This document shows positions 25,457-37,200 of a stretch of 41,793 bases of DNA, piece by piece. The DNA is from Bacteroidales bacterium. Its GTDB lineage: Bacteria > Bacteroidota > Bacteroidia > Bacteroidales > WCHB1-69. Position numbers and translations under genes: made by a program. Position 1 is the first letter of the stretch, and the number at the start of each line of letters is the position of its first letter. The stretch lies in assembly GCA_017617445.1 (NCBI GenBank), contig JAFZWE010000019.1, forward strand, positions 1 through 41,793, given 5' to 3'. The notes under the pieces are model-generated. The model was not told the DNA's origin. It saw only the letters and a list, made by a program, of their open reading frames with translations, and searched no databases.

Positions 25457-26466
25457 TTAACAAACACCGGCAGGTGGTCGGCATAGCCGCCGATGTAGCG
25501 CGGACCCGAGTAGGTGCGGTACACGCGGTAGCCGCCGTACTTGTCGTCGGGCTCTACCATGAAGTCGGCCATGAAGATGTGTGCCTGCTGCCCGATGATG
25601 TGCGTGCCGCTGTCATCCAGCAGGGCAGGGGAGACGATGATCTGGTCGAGGCAGCCCCAGAAGTCCTCGTGCTTGTGCGTGCCGATGTTGGGCAGGTCGC
25701 CGAAGCGGAACATGAGGTCGAAGAGGGTGTGCTGGCTTCGGTCGTCCTTCTCCCAGTAGCCGGCGCGCAGCACCTCGGTGATGCTCTCGTCGGTGGGATA
25801 GTCGTTGAAGTCGCCGGTAATCAGGATGTTGGCGGTGGGTTCGCGGGCCAGTATCGAGTCGGCCAGCGCGCGCACCACCCGCGCATAGTGGTTGCGCTTG
25901 GGGATGGTGGGCGCGTAACCGCCATAGCGGGAGGTCCAGTGGTTGACAACAATATGTACTGAGTCGCCGTTGGGCAGCCGGGCCACCACATACAGCAGGT
26001 CGCGGTTGCGGCAGGCCGTGTCGAAGGGAAACATCACCGGCACGGCGCGTTCCCGCAGGATGGCGATGCGGTCGGTGCGGTAGAGGAGCGCCACATCCAC
26101 CCCGCGCGCGTCGGGCGAGTCGTGGTGCACGTAGCGGTAGCCGTACTGCTTCAGCGGCGAGTCGTGGCAGAGCTTCTTCAGCACCGCCGCGCACTCCACC
26201 TCCGCCAGCCCCATGATGTCGGGCGGCTCCCATCCGTTCAGGGCCAGCAGCACCTTCCCGATATTGTTGATCTTGCGGGCGTATTTGCCGTAAGTCCAGT
26301 GGTAAAGTCCTGTGGGAGTGAATGCATCGTCGTTTTTCAGCGAGTCGTCGCTGGGGTGGAACAGGTTCTCCACGTTGTAAAAACCGATGACAAGTTCAGT
26401 CGTATCCTGCGCCTTCAGTATGATGGCGCACAATATGAATGTGAGTGCTGTCAGTGCTCTTTTCAT
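25438..26466 (-). CDS. Secreted endonuclease/exonuclease/phosphatase (EEP) family protein
   Basis: The product is 342 residues from the ATG at 26466; the adjacent ATG at 26469 is also open. An unusually good GGAGG at 26475-26471 favours the inner ATG. The signal peptide is followed by the EEP fold: F-Y-N-V-E-N-L-F (metal-site Asn), G-L-A-E-V-E (metal-binding Glu), N-H-W-T-S-R, G-D-F-N-D-Y-P (catalytic Asp/Asn) and a final A-D-H-L-P-V-F. All key residues are present, so it is likely an active phosphodiesterase or nuclease in the periplasm or outside. Substrate unknown. The C-terminal residues are encoded by a TTTCAACT repeat. A consensus promoter precedes it (26528-26496). Confidence 0.93.
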   Translation of the reverse strand: MKRALTALTFILCAIILKAQDTTELVIGFYNVENLFHPSDDSLKNDDAFTPTGLYHWTYGKYARKINNIGKVLLALNGWEPPDIMGLAEVECAAVLKKLCHDSPLKQYGYRYVHHDSPDARGVDVALLYRTDRIAILRERAVPVMFPFDTACRNRDLLYVVARLPNGDSVHIVVNHWTSRYGGYAPTIPKRNHYARVVRALADSILAREPTANILITGDFNDYPTDESITEVLRAGYWEKDDRSQHTLFDLMFRFGDLPNIGTHKHEDFWGCLDQIIVSPALLDDSGTHIIGQQAHIFMADFMVEPDDKYGGYRVYRTYSGPRYIGGYADHLPVFVKLKVEN

Positions 26467-26495
26467 CATGCCTCCTTTAGTTCAAATTGAGGCTG

Positions 26496-26528
26496 CAAAG
26501 ATACACTATTTTTCTTAAATATTACAAA
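26496..26528 (-). promoter_or_regulatory. Consensus Bacteroidota promoter of the EEP gene
   Basis: On the minus strand TTTG (26528-26525) is followed by a 21-base spacer and TATCTTTG (26503-26496), an exact fit to TTTG-N19/21-TAnnTTTG. Transcription should start near 26489, about 20 nt before the ATG. This is the best promoter in the window. Confidence 0.82.
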
Positions 26529-26553
26529 TTATTAAGAAAATATTTAATTTTTT

Positions 26554-27351
26554 TTAATCCCAGTCTTCTGACACGGGGAATCGTGTTCTCCAAGCGTCGA
26601 GGCGGGTGCGCGAGAGGGTGCCCTGAAGCAGTTGCGGCGTTCCGGACATAGCGATGGCCTGTACGGCTCCATTGGGTGCAATGACTTGTGTATCACCTTG
26701 ATATTCGCGTTTTTGCGGGTCGGTTCCCACGCAGTTGCAGCCCAGCACATAGCATTGGTTTTCGATGGCACGGGCGCGCAGCAGGGTGCTCCAGATGTCG
26801 GCGCGGGCGGCGGGCCAGTTGGCCACATACAGCAGGATGTCGTAGCGGAACTGCCCGTTAGTGACGGCGTTGCGGCTCCATACCGGGAAGCGGAGGTCGT
26901 AGCAGATCTGCGGACAGATGTTCCAGCCGTGGAGCGGGATGACGGTCTGCCGCTCGCCTTTCCGGAACAGTTCGGGCTCGGGACTGGTGGGGAAGAGGTG
27001 CCGTTTGTCGTAGGTGTGTTCGGTCCCGTCGGGAGAGATGAAAAAGAGCCGGTTGTACCAGCCGGTGGGTTCGTGTACGGCCATGGTTCCGGTGACGGCT
27101 GCTTGGCGGGTGGCGGCCAGCTCGCGCATCCATGCCAGAATGGTTGCGGCATGGTCCGACAACTGGTTGTCCACGATGAAGCCGGTGGCGAAGTTTTCGG
27201 GCAGCACGATGAGCTCTTCGGGGGCGGCGTCGCGCAGCATCTCGCTGATGGTGTCGAGATTGTGCTGCACGTTGTGCCATTGGATGGAGTTCTGCACAAG
27301 GGTGACGCGAAGGGTGTCGGGGTGGCTATGGCTGGAGGTGCTGTTGTTCAT
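26554..27351 (-). CDS. Nitrilase-family amidohydrolase (YafV / omega-amidase type)
   Basis: The product is 265 residues. The Glu-Lys-Cys triad is intact: E52 in L-P-E-N-F, K116 in Y-D-K-R-H and C150 in Q-I-C-Y-D-L-R-F-P. The tight match to the YafV subgroup suggests an omega-amidase acting on alpha-ketoglutaramate or similar metabolites in the cytoplasm, a salvage role. No signal peptide is present. The gene is preceded by TAACTTTG at 27379-27372, about 20 nt before the ATG, and is transcribed separately from the EEP gene, which has its own promoter 30-60 nt after it. Neighbours do not hint at a pathway. Confidence 0.95.
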   Translation of the reverse strand: MNNSTSSHSHPDTLRVTLVQNSIQWHNVQHNLDTISEMLRDAAPEELIVLPENFATGFIVDNQLSDHAATILAWMRELAATRQAAVTGTMAVHEPTGWYNRLFFISPDGTEHTYDKRHLFPTSPEPELFRKGERQTVIPLHGWNICPQICYDLRFPVWSRNAVTNGQFRYDILLYVANWPAARADIWSTLLRARAIENQCYVLGCNCVGTDPQKREYQGDTQVIAPNGAVQAIAMSGTPQLLQGTLSRTRLDAWRTRFPVSEDWD

Positions 27352-27371
27352 ATCGGGCGGTTTTTCGGCAG

Positions 27372-27379
27372 CAAAGTTA
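27372..27379 (-). promoter_or_regulatory. -7 box for the nitrilase gene
   Basis: On the minus strand this reads TAACTTTG, matching TAnnTTTG. A clear TTTG at -33 is not seen. Confidence 0.55.
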
Positions 27380-27493
27380 CAACATTTTTCCGTTGGAAAG
27401 ATGGCGGATGAAAGGGATAAGGTTTTGAATTTGTTATAATAGACTAATTTTCAATTGATTATTAATTTTGAAAAAAATAATCTGGAAGATGGG

Positions 27494-27520
27494 TTTGCAT
27501 TGAAAAAAGTCGTATTTTTG
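27494..27520 (+). promoter_or_regulatory. Promoter of the tRNA-Ser gene
   Basis: TATTTTTG (27513-27520) matches the -7 consensus. A TTTG at 27494-27497 is present, but the 15-base spacer is shorter than usual. The tRNA begins 30 nt later, leaving a short 5' trailer for processing. Confidence 0.6.
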
Positions 27521-27550
27521 CAGCCTCATTTAAGGTTAAGCATGAGACCC

Positions 27551-27637
27551 GGAGAGGTGGGTGAGTGGCTTAAACCACCAGTTTGCTAAACTGACGTAGG
27601 AGTAATCCTACCGCGAGTTCGAATCTCGCCCTCTCCG
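27551..27637 (+). tRNA. tRNA-Ser (anticodon GCU)
   Basis: This 87-nt class II tRNA has acceptor stem GGAGAGG/CCTCTCC with discriminator G (27637). The anticodon stem-loop has GCT at its centre, reading AGC/AGU codons. A long variable arm (GTAGGA...TCCTAC) and the T-arm GCGAG-TTCGAAT-CTCGC follow. The 3' CCA is not encoded, so it is added after transcription. It is a single gene flanked by a promoter and a terminator, not part of a tRNA cluster. Confidence 0.97.
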
Positions 27638-27642
27638 CAAAC

Positions 27643-27675
27643 AAAAAGGCGACACGAAAAGTGTCGCCTTTTTTC
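27643..27675 (+). terminator. Intrinsic terminator of tRNA-Ser
   Basis: GGCGACAC-GAAAA-GTGTCGCC forms a perfect 8-bp stem. It is preceded by an A-run and followed by six T residues, with A-T pairs extending the stem. Confidence 0.93.
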
Positions 27676-27695
27676 GTTCGTCGGAATCCGGTGAA

Positions 27696-28005
27696 CGCTT
27701 GCGTTCACAAGGATGAAGACGGACGAAAAGGAGGCCTTGCGTAGCAGAGGCCTTTTTTGTTTGCAAGGCCGCCCGCGGCAGCGCAGAGATATGCAATCTC
27801 GCTTGCTGACGGCGAACAATTAGGAGGCCTTGCGTAGCAAAGGCCTTTTGTTTGCACGGCCGCCCGCGGCAGCGCAGAGATATCCAATCTCGCCATTGCG
27901 CTTGCGTTCACAAGGATGAAGACGGACGAAAAGGAGGCCTTGCGCAGCAAAGGCCCTTTTTGTTTGCAAGGCCGCCCGCGGCAGCGCAGAGATATGCAAT
28001 CTCGC
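27696..28005. repeat. Cluster of three structured intergenic repeats
   Basis: A 72-74-bp core occurs three times in the same orientation at 27729-27802, 27822-27893 and 27932-28005, differing at few bases. A 33-bp prefix (27696-27728 and 27899-27931) precedes copies 1 and 3 only. Each core begins with a hairpin (AGGCCTTGC / GCAAAGGCCT) running into a T-tract like a terminator. A GC-rich palindromic part (GGCCGCCCGCGGC) follows, then an imperfect inverted repeat GAGAT...ATCTC. Short frames on the minus strand through this block look spurious. Together with 28006-28223 (AT-rich leader of the giant gene) it fills the 586-bp gap between the tRNA and the giant gene. Confidence 0.88.
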
Positions 28006-28108
28006 CCACTTTTTCACCACACGGGAATCCTTCCTTCCGCCACCGTGACTGTTGATAAAGTCCTTGTTTTGTTGATAAAAAATTGACACATATTAACAAT
28101 CTTTTGTT

Positions 28109-28116
28109 TATATTTG
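28109..28116 (+). promoter_or_regulatory. -7 box for the right giant gene
   Basis: TATATTTG matches TAnnTTTG. ATTG at 28082-28085 is a possible -33 element with a 23-base spacer. The start site would be near 28123, giving an AT-rich leader of about 100 nt that ends in the shared 11-mer (28207-28217). Confidence 0.6.
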
Positions 28117-28223
28117 TCACCGTTAAGTGTGTTTTGTGCTTTCTATTTAAACACTTGACAGCTAATTTTTTATATATAAAACTAAATAAAAATATTTGGA
28201 ATTATTAATCAAATTATACAACT

Positions 28224-31200
28224 ATGAAACATTTTTATTCTTTTCTTGTGCTCACCTTGGCACTCTGCCTCTCATGGAGCAGCGCAAACGCACAGACATT
28301 GACTGTGCATGACGGAGAAAGTACGAACAGTTATGTTCCTGTCAATGGTCTCTGGGCCGATGCCTACCTGAAATGCGAGTATATCATGCCTGCCACTGAA
28401 CTGGCCGACATGAATGGAAAAGTCATCTCCGACATGACTTGGTATCTGAGTTCTCCCGCAGCGGAAGCGTGGACCGGCACCTTCCAAATCTTTATGAAAG
28501 AAGTGGGATTTACCGAAATCTCAGCCTACCAAGGCACTGAAGGCGCCACTGTTGTTTACGAAGGCACATTAGATGCGACCTCATCCACTTTGTTGGTGGA
28601 GTTCACCACACCGTATTTCTACAGTGGCGGAAACCTGCTCATAGGTGTGTATCAAACCGTAAAGGGTAACTACAAGAGCTGTTCCTTCACAGGTGAAGAT
28701 GTCACTGGTGCTTGCGTGCAAGGCTACAGCAGCACAAGCCTTGATGCTGTGACTGCTACACAACGCGACTTCATCCCCAAGACTACCTTCAGCTATGGTG
28801 AGCCTCCCGCCTGCCTCCAACCCACTAACCTCGTCGTCAACTACACGGGTGGCACCACCGCCACGGTAAGCTGGTCGTCTGCAGCCACCGCTTTCAATCT
28901 TGAAGTGAATGGGGGAGTGACTTCCATCACCGAGAATCCCTACACCTTGACCGGACTCGACCTTGCCACCACCTACGAAGTGAAAGTGCAGGCCGATTGC
29001 GGCGGCGGTGAGTTCAGCAACTGGACCAGTGGCGTCACCTTCACCACGGATTTGTGTATGCCTGAAGACCAGTGCGAAATCACCATCGTTCTTACCGACT
29101 CCTATGGTGATGGTTGGAACGGAAATAAGATGAATGTGGTGGATGCCTTGACGGACGTGGTACTTGGGACATATACACTCCCTACTTCTACCAGTGAGGA
29201 GACATTCACTCTTTCGGTTTGTAATGGACGCGACATTGATTTTGTTTATGATGCGAGTGGCTCTTTTCCGACTGAGAATGGGTGGACAATTACAGACAAC
29301 AACGGTGAGGTCATCACTGAGCATGAGGGATGTGGTAGTGGCTGCGCTCTCGGGTCAGGTGTTGTGGCAACCTTTACTCAGGATTGTACCCCCCCCACAT
29401 GTCCCAAGCCAACCCACTTCGCTGTCAATTCGTTGGGCTCCCGTGAGGTGGAGTTGAGCTGGTTCAACCTTAACCACGGGTCTGGCACATGGTGGATTCA
29501 GTACTCTGAATTGTCGGATTTCTCGTCTTCCTATCTCTATGGTGTAATAACGACATCGTATCCGAACGATTCCATTGTGGGCATCCTTGATGGCCTTGAC
29601 CCGGAAACGACCTACTATGCCCGCGTGCAACTCGACTGTGGCGGCGGTGACGAGAGCCAGTGGAGCAATACGGTGGTTTTCACCACGTTGGAGGTGTGCC
29701 CCACTCCCGCTGGTTTGGCCGCCACCGACATCACCGGCCATACCGCCAGCCTCGGTTGGACGGGCTCGGCCAGTAGCTACAACGTGCGTTATCGTCCTTG
29801 CAGCGGTGTTGGCCAAGACTTTGACAGCGGTCTCGGCGAATGGACCACCATTGATGCCGACGGCGACGGATACACTTGGATTCTCGCCTCGGAAACTCCC
29901 GGAGTGTATCATCTGACAAGTGCGGATCTTACTGGTTTGGGATATGACAATTCTGTTGATTTTATCGTTTCTGCCTCTTATTCTAACTACACCGCGGTAG
30001 AATTGACCCCCGACAACTACCTCGTTTCCCCGCAGGTGATGCTCGGTGGTTCCATCAGCTTCTATGCACAAGCACAGGATAAAAGCTATCCTGCTGAGCA
30101 TTTCGGTGTGGCCGTGTCCACAACGGGCAACACCAATGCCGCCGACTTTACCACCATTCAGGAATGGACCATGGTTGAAGATTACAGTGCAACCGAAAAT
30201 ACATGGGGGTACTACTCCGTTGACCTGAGTGACTATGCCGGACAGACCGGCTACGTGGCCATCCGTCACTTCGATTGCACCAACGAGTTCACGATCAATA
30301 TAGATGATATCAACATCACTGTCCCTACGAGTGATCCTTGGGTTGAGGCCACCGTCTCCACCAACAGTCTGGACATTGCCAGCGGACTTGAGCCCGAAAC
30401 CGACTACGAGTTCGAGGTGCAGTCCGACTGCGGATCGGATGGCATCAGCACATGGTCACACTCCACTTTCACCACCGACGTTGCCTGTATGACGCCCATC
30501 GAACTCACCGCCGGCATCCCCGGCCCCAGATATGTGGACCTATATTGGATGGAGAAGGGTACCGCCAGCGATTGGGACATCTATGTCAGTGGCATGCCGG
30601 AAGTGTCGGTGAGCGCTGGAGAAACAGAAGTCACCATTGTGAATGACACGGTATTCTACACGTTGACCGGACTGGTTGCCGGACTCGACTTTTCTGTGAA
30701 AGTGCGCAGCAATTGTGGCGGCGAGGGTGTGAGTGAGTGGAGCAACGAGGTGAATTTCACCACCGCAAATGCCTGCCCTGTGCCGGTTATTACCACAGAG
30801 GATATTACCCACATCATGGCCACTTCCGCCAATGTGGCATGGCACGGGTTCGCCGAGAACGACAGCTATGAGGTCAGCTATGCCCCAGCCACTGTCAATT
30901 CGCTCATTTCTGAGGAGTTCAGCACTTCAATTCCTTCCGGCTGGGAAAGCAAGTCCGGCCTGCTGGAAGACGTGATGAATGGAACTGAATTGGGATCCAC
31001 TTCCCAATGGAGTTTCGGCACTGCCAATGGAGTATTCGACGATCATGCAATAAACAATATTTATGGGTCATCAAAAAAGGCCTGGCTCATCACCCCGGCC
31101 ATTGACGTGGAAAACGGCAGTATATTGACCTTCGATATTGCACTGACCGCATACGATGGCACATTGGGTGCTCCTGCAACCACGGGAACAGACGACAGGT

Positions 31201-34200
31201 TTGTCGTATTGGTCACCACCGACGACGAGGCCACATGGACCATCCTGCGCGAATGGAACAACAGCGGATCAGAATACGTTTATAACAATATTCCCTGCTC
31301 AGCAGTAGGTGAGAATGTGTCCATTGATTTGAACAGTTATGCCGGACAAAGTGTACACATTGCTTTCTATGGAGAATCCACCGAATACAACGCCGACAAT
31401 GATCTGCATATCGACAATGTGATTGTCAGCACTATTGTCCCCGTCGGCGCATGGCAGACGGTCAGTGTCGCTTCAGCTTCCACCACCCTTATGGATCTTG
31501 AGCCCGGAACCCCCTACGTGGTGAAGGTGAAGGGCTTCTGTGATGGCGGTGCGGAAAGCAACGAAAGCGCCGTCGTGAACTTCACCACCCTGTCCTGCAA
31601 CGTCACCAGCTTCCCGTGGACGGTGGACTTCGAGGATATGGCTGAAAACACCGTTCCGGAATGCTGGGATAACTCCGCCTCGACTTCTCCCACCCTTGGC
31701 ACCGATCCTGAATATATTTGGGGCGTTTATGACGATGGGGACAACCAGATGATGTACATGTATAACTATGAAGTATATCCGGGTACAGCATTGATCAACA
31801 CACCGGTCATTAACCTGCCTTCAATGGGAGTGTATGCCCTTTCTTTCAACTATGCCCATCGTGCCTCCTGTGACCCGTTTGTCGTGAAGATTTCGACGGA
31901 TAATGGATTGACATTCACAGAACTGCAATCATACAGTGCGCATGACGGATATTCTGAGGATGTTCCGGGCGAATTCAAAGAAGCTTTTATCTCATTGGCA
32001 GATTATGCGGGTGAATCGGTGATCTTGCAGTTCTGTGCAGCACCCACATATGGCTATGGTACTATTTTTGTGGATAATATTACCATTGACGAGGCTCCCA
32101 GCTGTTTCAAACCCACCGAATTGGAGGCGGGAAGCACTACTGCCAATACGGCCACACTCCGCTGGACTGAAAACGGAACGGCCACCGCTTGGCAGATCTG
32201 CCTCGACGGCGATGAGGAAAACCTCATTGAAGCCAACAGCAATCCTTTCACCATTGAAGGTCTCACGGCCTCCACTGAATACACCGTCAAAGTACGCGCA
32301 TACTGTGCTGTGGATGACCAAAGCGCATGGAGCGATGTGGTGAACGTCATTACGAGCTGCGAAGCCATCCCCGTCAGGGTGGGTCAGCCCTATGTCCAGG
32401 ATTTTGAGGAACCTAATTTCCCGCCCGCCTGCGTGCGTGTCATTGCGGCAGCTGGTGGCAACTGGATGGACGGATACCAAAACCATACTGAATCAGGTTC
32501 AACCGGTGCTTATAGCTACTTCTTTGGCGACACCTATTTGGTATTGCCCGAACTTGAAATCGAGGATGACGGTAATGACGATACAAAAGTAAAACTCTCT
32601 TTCTGGTCATATAATAGTTACTACAATTATTATTATTTGGGCAGGAATGCAGTGGTGCTTTTGGATAATGACAACAATGAGACTGTAGAACTTTGGTCCC
32701 CTGCATCAGTATCGAATGAATGGGTAGAGAGCATTTTGGACCTCACTGCTTATAAGGGACAGACCATCAAGATTGCCTTTAAGTATGAAGGCTTTAATGC
32801 CCACGGCTGGTACCTTGACGACATCAAAGTGGGATTCACCTGCCCGGCACCTGCCGATCTGGCAGTCAGCCATGTCACAGATAATTCGGCCGATCTGACA
32901 TGGACCGGCACCCACGAAAGCTATACGGTAAGATACCGTGAGGCGACTGTCCCCACCTCCACACAACTCTTCTCCGAAAGCTTTGAGGGTTATGCTGATG
33001 AAGCGGCCCTTGAGGCGGTATGGACAGTCGCAGACCTCGGCAGTTATAGCGATAACACTGACGAACTTGGACTTTTTGCCAGTGGCGATGCAAGTCAGAC
33101 AGGCAGTCACGGTTTCAGATTCTCATCCTATTACGGCGATCCATCGGGCAACTTCGATCAGTATCTCATCTCACCGGAAATAGCCACTCCGGGCAGACTG
33201 GAATTTGCCTATAAGTCATCCGAAAACGAAGAAGATGTCTTCCGCGTGGGTTATTCCACCACTACGAATGATATTGCTGAATTTACATGGGGAGAAGAGA
33301 TCGCCCCCGATTACGATTGGCGAACTTTCTCAGAAAACATGCCTGAAGATGCCAAGTATTTCGCTATCAATTATACTGCGGTTTATGCATACCGGCTTTA
33401 TGTCGATGACATCACCATTTATGAACTGCAGCCTGCCGGCGAATGGCAGACCGTCAATGATGCTGGAAATCCAACCGCACTTAGCAGTTTGAACAGCGCG
33501 ACCCGATACGAAGTCATGGTGCAGGGCGATTGCGGTGTGGATGGCGTGAGTCCATGGAGCCATAGTCTGTTCTTTGCCACCCAGTGCAATCCCATCACCG
33601 ATTTGCCATGGAGTGAGGATTTTGAGGTCTTTGCCGTTAAAGCCATCCCTGCTTGTTGGGACAACTCCAGTTCCACATCCGCTTCGCTGGGTGATTATCC
33701 GCAATACATTTGGGGAGTATATGAATATAGCGGCAACAAGATGCTCCGTATGAATAACTTCTATGCTATGAGTGGTACAGCACTCATCAACTCCCCGATG
33801 GTTAACCTTCCGGCTGAAGTGCCCTATATTCTCGCTTTCGATTATGCCAACAAGGCCACCTGCGGCGATTTTATCGTAAAGGTTTCAACTGATTATGGGG
33901 AAACATTCACGGAACTGGGGACTTATTCGCAAGATGGTACCGATTACGTCAATCCGGGAGAATTTACTCCTGCTGAAATTTCTTTGGCCGATTATGCCGG
34001 TCAGACGGTCATCCTGCAGTTCTTTGCGAATGCCAATTATGGTGACGGCGCTATCTTCCTGGACAATGTCCAGATCAAATGCGGGGATGTCGTGGTGGAT
34101 TGGGAACATCCTTTCACTGAAGGTTTCGAGGGTGCCTTCCCGCCTGCCTGCTGGGACACCATTAATGTGGGGTCAGAAAGTTGGACAGATGACAATGGCT

Positions 34201-37200
34201 ATCATTATTCTGGTTCATCTTCTGCTTTCAGTGACTATTATGGTGATGTCTATCTGGTTATGCCAGAACTCACTATTGAGGATGACCACGATGCCGCCAC
34301 GCTGGCAAAACTCACTTTCTGGTCATATAATGATTATACACAGGATGGCGGACGGAATTCCGTCGTGCTGCTGGATGGCGGAGAGACTGAACTTTGGGGT
34401 ATAGCCCCTGATGAGGAAGAATGGGTAGGGGACACCATTGATCTTACCGCCTATAAAGGACAGACCATCCGCCTCGCTTTCAAGTATGAGGGACACGATG
34501 GTCATGGCTGGTATGTTGACGATGTGAATGTCTCATTCTATTGTCCTGCTCCCACCAACCTCGCGGCCAGCCATATCACCAAAAACACCGCTGATTTGAG
34601 CTGGACGGCCGCTGGTACCGAGCATGCTTGGCAGATCATGCTCAACGATGATGACGAACATCTCATTGAGGCCGATGCCAACCCGTTTACGGTCACCGGC
34701 TTATCCGCCAATACTACCTATACCGCCAGAGTGCGTGCCTTCTTCAGCACATCCTTCCAGAGCGACTGGAGCGAAGAAGTGGAATTCACCACTAAGTGCG
34801 ACGCCATCACCTCCTTCCCGTGGAGCGAGGACTTTGAGGCATTTACCGTCGATATTGACTTGGCTGATAACTGTTGGATGAACGAACATATCAGTGGAGA
34901 CGACTACAACCTGTTCAGGGTGTTTACAGATAATAATGGCAACAGCACGCACCAGTTGCTGCTGCCTGATATGGAAGCTGGTACGATGACCAAGCTGGTG
35001 CTTCCTGAAATGGATATCCCGACGGATGACTACTATTTCTTCATCGATGTGTACCGTAATAATGTCATTTGGAGTGGCAATGATTTGTATGAGGGTGAAG
35101 GTATACGGGTTTATGCAAGCACCGACGGCGAAATTGCCGGTGCCACCGAGTTGGCCTTCATCCCGCGCCATTGGTCAGTGGAAGGCAGTAATATCCCCGC
35201 CGAGGAAGAAGCGGGCTGGTACACCTACAAAATGCCGATTGGCAATGCCGGTACAACTTACATCATTCTGCGCGGCGAGAGCCAGTACAACGACGGAACC
35301 GCTATGGATAATTTCATGGTTCAGGAATGCAATATTCCCGCCACTACGGATGCAAGGACGGTCTGCGAGACTGAACTGCCCTACACTTGGAATGATGTGG
35401 TGTTCAACACGGCCGGCACGCAGGATGCCGTCCTGACCGCCGCCAACGGCTGCGACTCCGTGGTGACCATGACCCTCACGGTGAATCCGATCACCTACGG
35501 CATCGACGAGGTGACGGCATGCGACAGCTATACTTGGATTGACGGCAACACCTACACCGAGAGTACCAATACGCCGACCCACACGCTGACCAACGTAGCC
35601 GGTTGCGACAGTGTGGTGACGCTGCACCTGACCATCAACCACAAGACCTACGGTGTGGACGAGGTGACGGCTTACGGCAACAGCTATACGTGGATTGATG
35701 GCAACATCTACGACGAAAGCACCGATGAGCCGGTCTACACCATCGTGGGCGGCAATGCCAATGGCTGTGACAGTGTGGTGACGCTGCACCTGACCCTCAG
35801 CGAATGCCCGCTGCCAGTCCTGGAAACTGCCAATGTTACGAACATCACCCCCCATACCGTTGATGTGGAATGGACTGGAAACATGGAGAACGACAGTTAT
35901 GTGGTTAACTACAGAAAGAAAGCCCACTTTGATGGCATCACGGAAGATTTTTCTGCAGGTTGGCCTGACGGTTGGAGAGTCTATCAAGGCTTGCTGGAAG
36001 GCAACACAGCCGAACTATTTGTAAGTCCCCGTAATTCCTTCGAACTTTCAACAGATTCCTATAATTCGTTTGATAGGCATGCCAAGACCGTAATTTATGA
36101 TGATTTCCAACATTGGCTGGTGACTCCCGCTATTACGATTGCAGACGATGCCAGTTTGAGTTTCGATTTGGCTCTGATGGATGGTGTCAACCATACAGAT
36201 TTAAGAGGAACTGACGACAAGTTCATGGTATTGCTCTCGAACGATAACATGAACACATGGACCACCTTGCGTGAGTGGAACAACAGTGGTTCCCCATACG
36301 TTTTCAATGATATCGCCAATACCGCTACTGGTGAGAATGTCAGCATGGATATCGACAGCTATGTTGGACAAACCGTTTATGTTGCTTTTTATGTAGAATC
36401 CACCATCAACAATGCTTACAATACATTGCACATTGACAATGTGTATATTGGAGCTACGGTTCCTGACGGTGAATGGCAGGAAGTAACTGCTGTTTCAAGC
36501 CCCGTCACCCTCTCCGGCCTTGAATCCGAAGCCGAATATGAGGTGAGAGTGCAGGGTGTGTGTGCCGGTGGTGCAGAGAGCGAATGGAGCGACACGGTGA
36601 GCTTCACTACTCCGTTGTCTTGTCAGAAGCCTACAGATCTTGCAGTGGGTATGACAACACGCCAAACGGCGGCGCTGAGTTGGACAGAGAACGGCTCTGC
36701 CACTTCTTGGCAGATTATGCTCGACAATGATGGGGCCAATCTTGTCACTGCGGATGCGAATCCCTTCACCATTGAGGGACTTACGCCCAATACCACTTAT
36801 AGAGCCAAGGTGCGCGCATATTGTGGTGTCAGCGACCAGAGCCAATGGAGCAATGAGGTAGTCTTCCACACCCCCTGCGATGCGGTCACCTCCTTCCCAT
36901 GGACGGAAAATTTCAATGACCTTGCCTTGAGATACTCCATCCCCGATTGTTGGAACAACGACGAGAGTACGAATCTCCCCTCCACAGTATTCAAGTGGTG
37001 CTACAACGATATTCCAGGCATCGGTAACACTGGTGGCACCAGCCACGATGGTTCGAATTGTATTCGCTTCCTTGGTGCCAGAGATCTTAATTCCAACTTC
37101 CTGAAGACGATCCCGTTAAGCTTGCCCGAAACGCCGATGGAGTTGATTTTCTGGTACAAGAAATCAGTGGGGGATTTGTCTGTCTATATCTCCACAGACG

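Noticed and set aside
25613-26233. 206-codon frame rich in R, A and H on the minus strand
   Set aside because: It is a +1 frame shadow of the EEP gene in a GC-rich stretch; likewise 26544-27299 within the nitrilase gene.
27696-28005. CRISPR array
   Set aside because: Only three imperfect 72-74-bp units, irregular spacing, spacer-like parts that are themselves repeated, and no cas gene nearby.
27586-28120. Small minus-strand frames ending in G-E-I-R-T-R-G or containing Y-L-C-A-A-A-G-G
   Set aside because: They are translations of the reverse of tRNA-Ser, its terminator and the intergenic repeats; the copies are conserved as DNA, not as protein.
29355-30269. 304-codon minus-strand frame, and others such as 28581-29324 and 35175-35987
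   Set aside because: They are antisense shadows of the right giant gene, in which the regular FN3 codons leave the opposite strand open.
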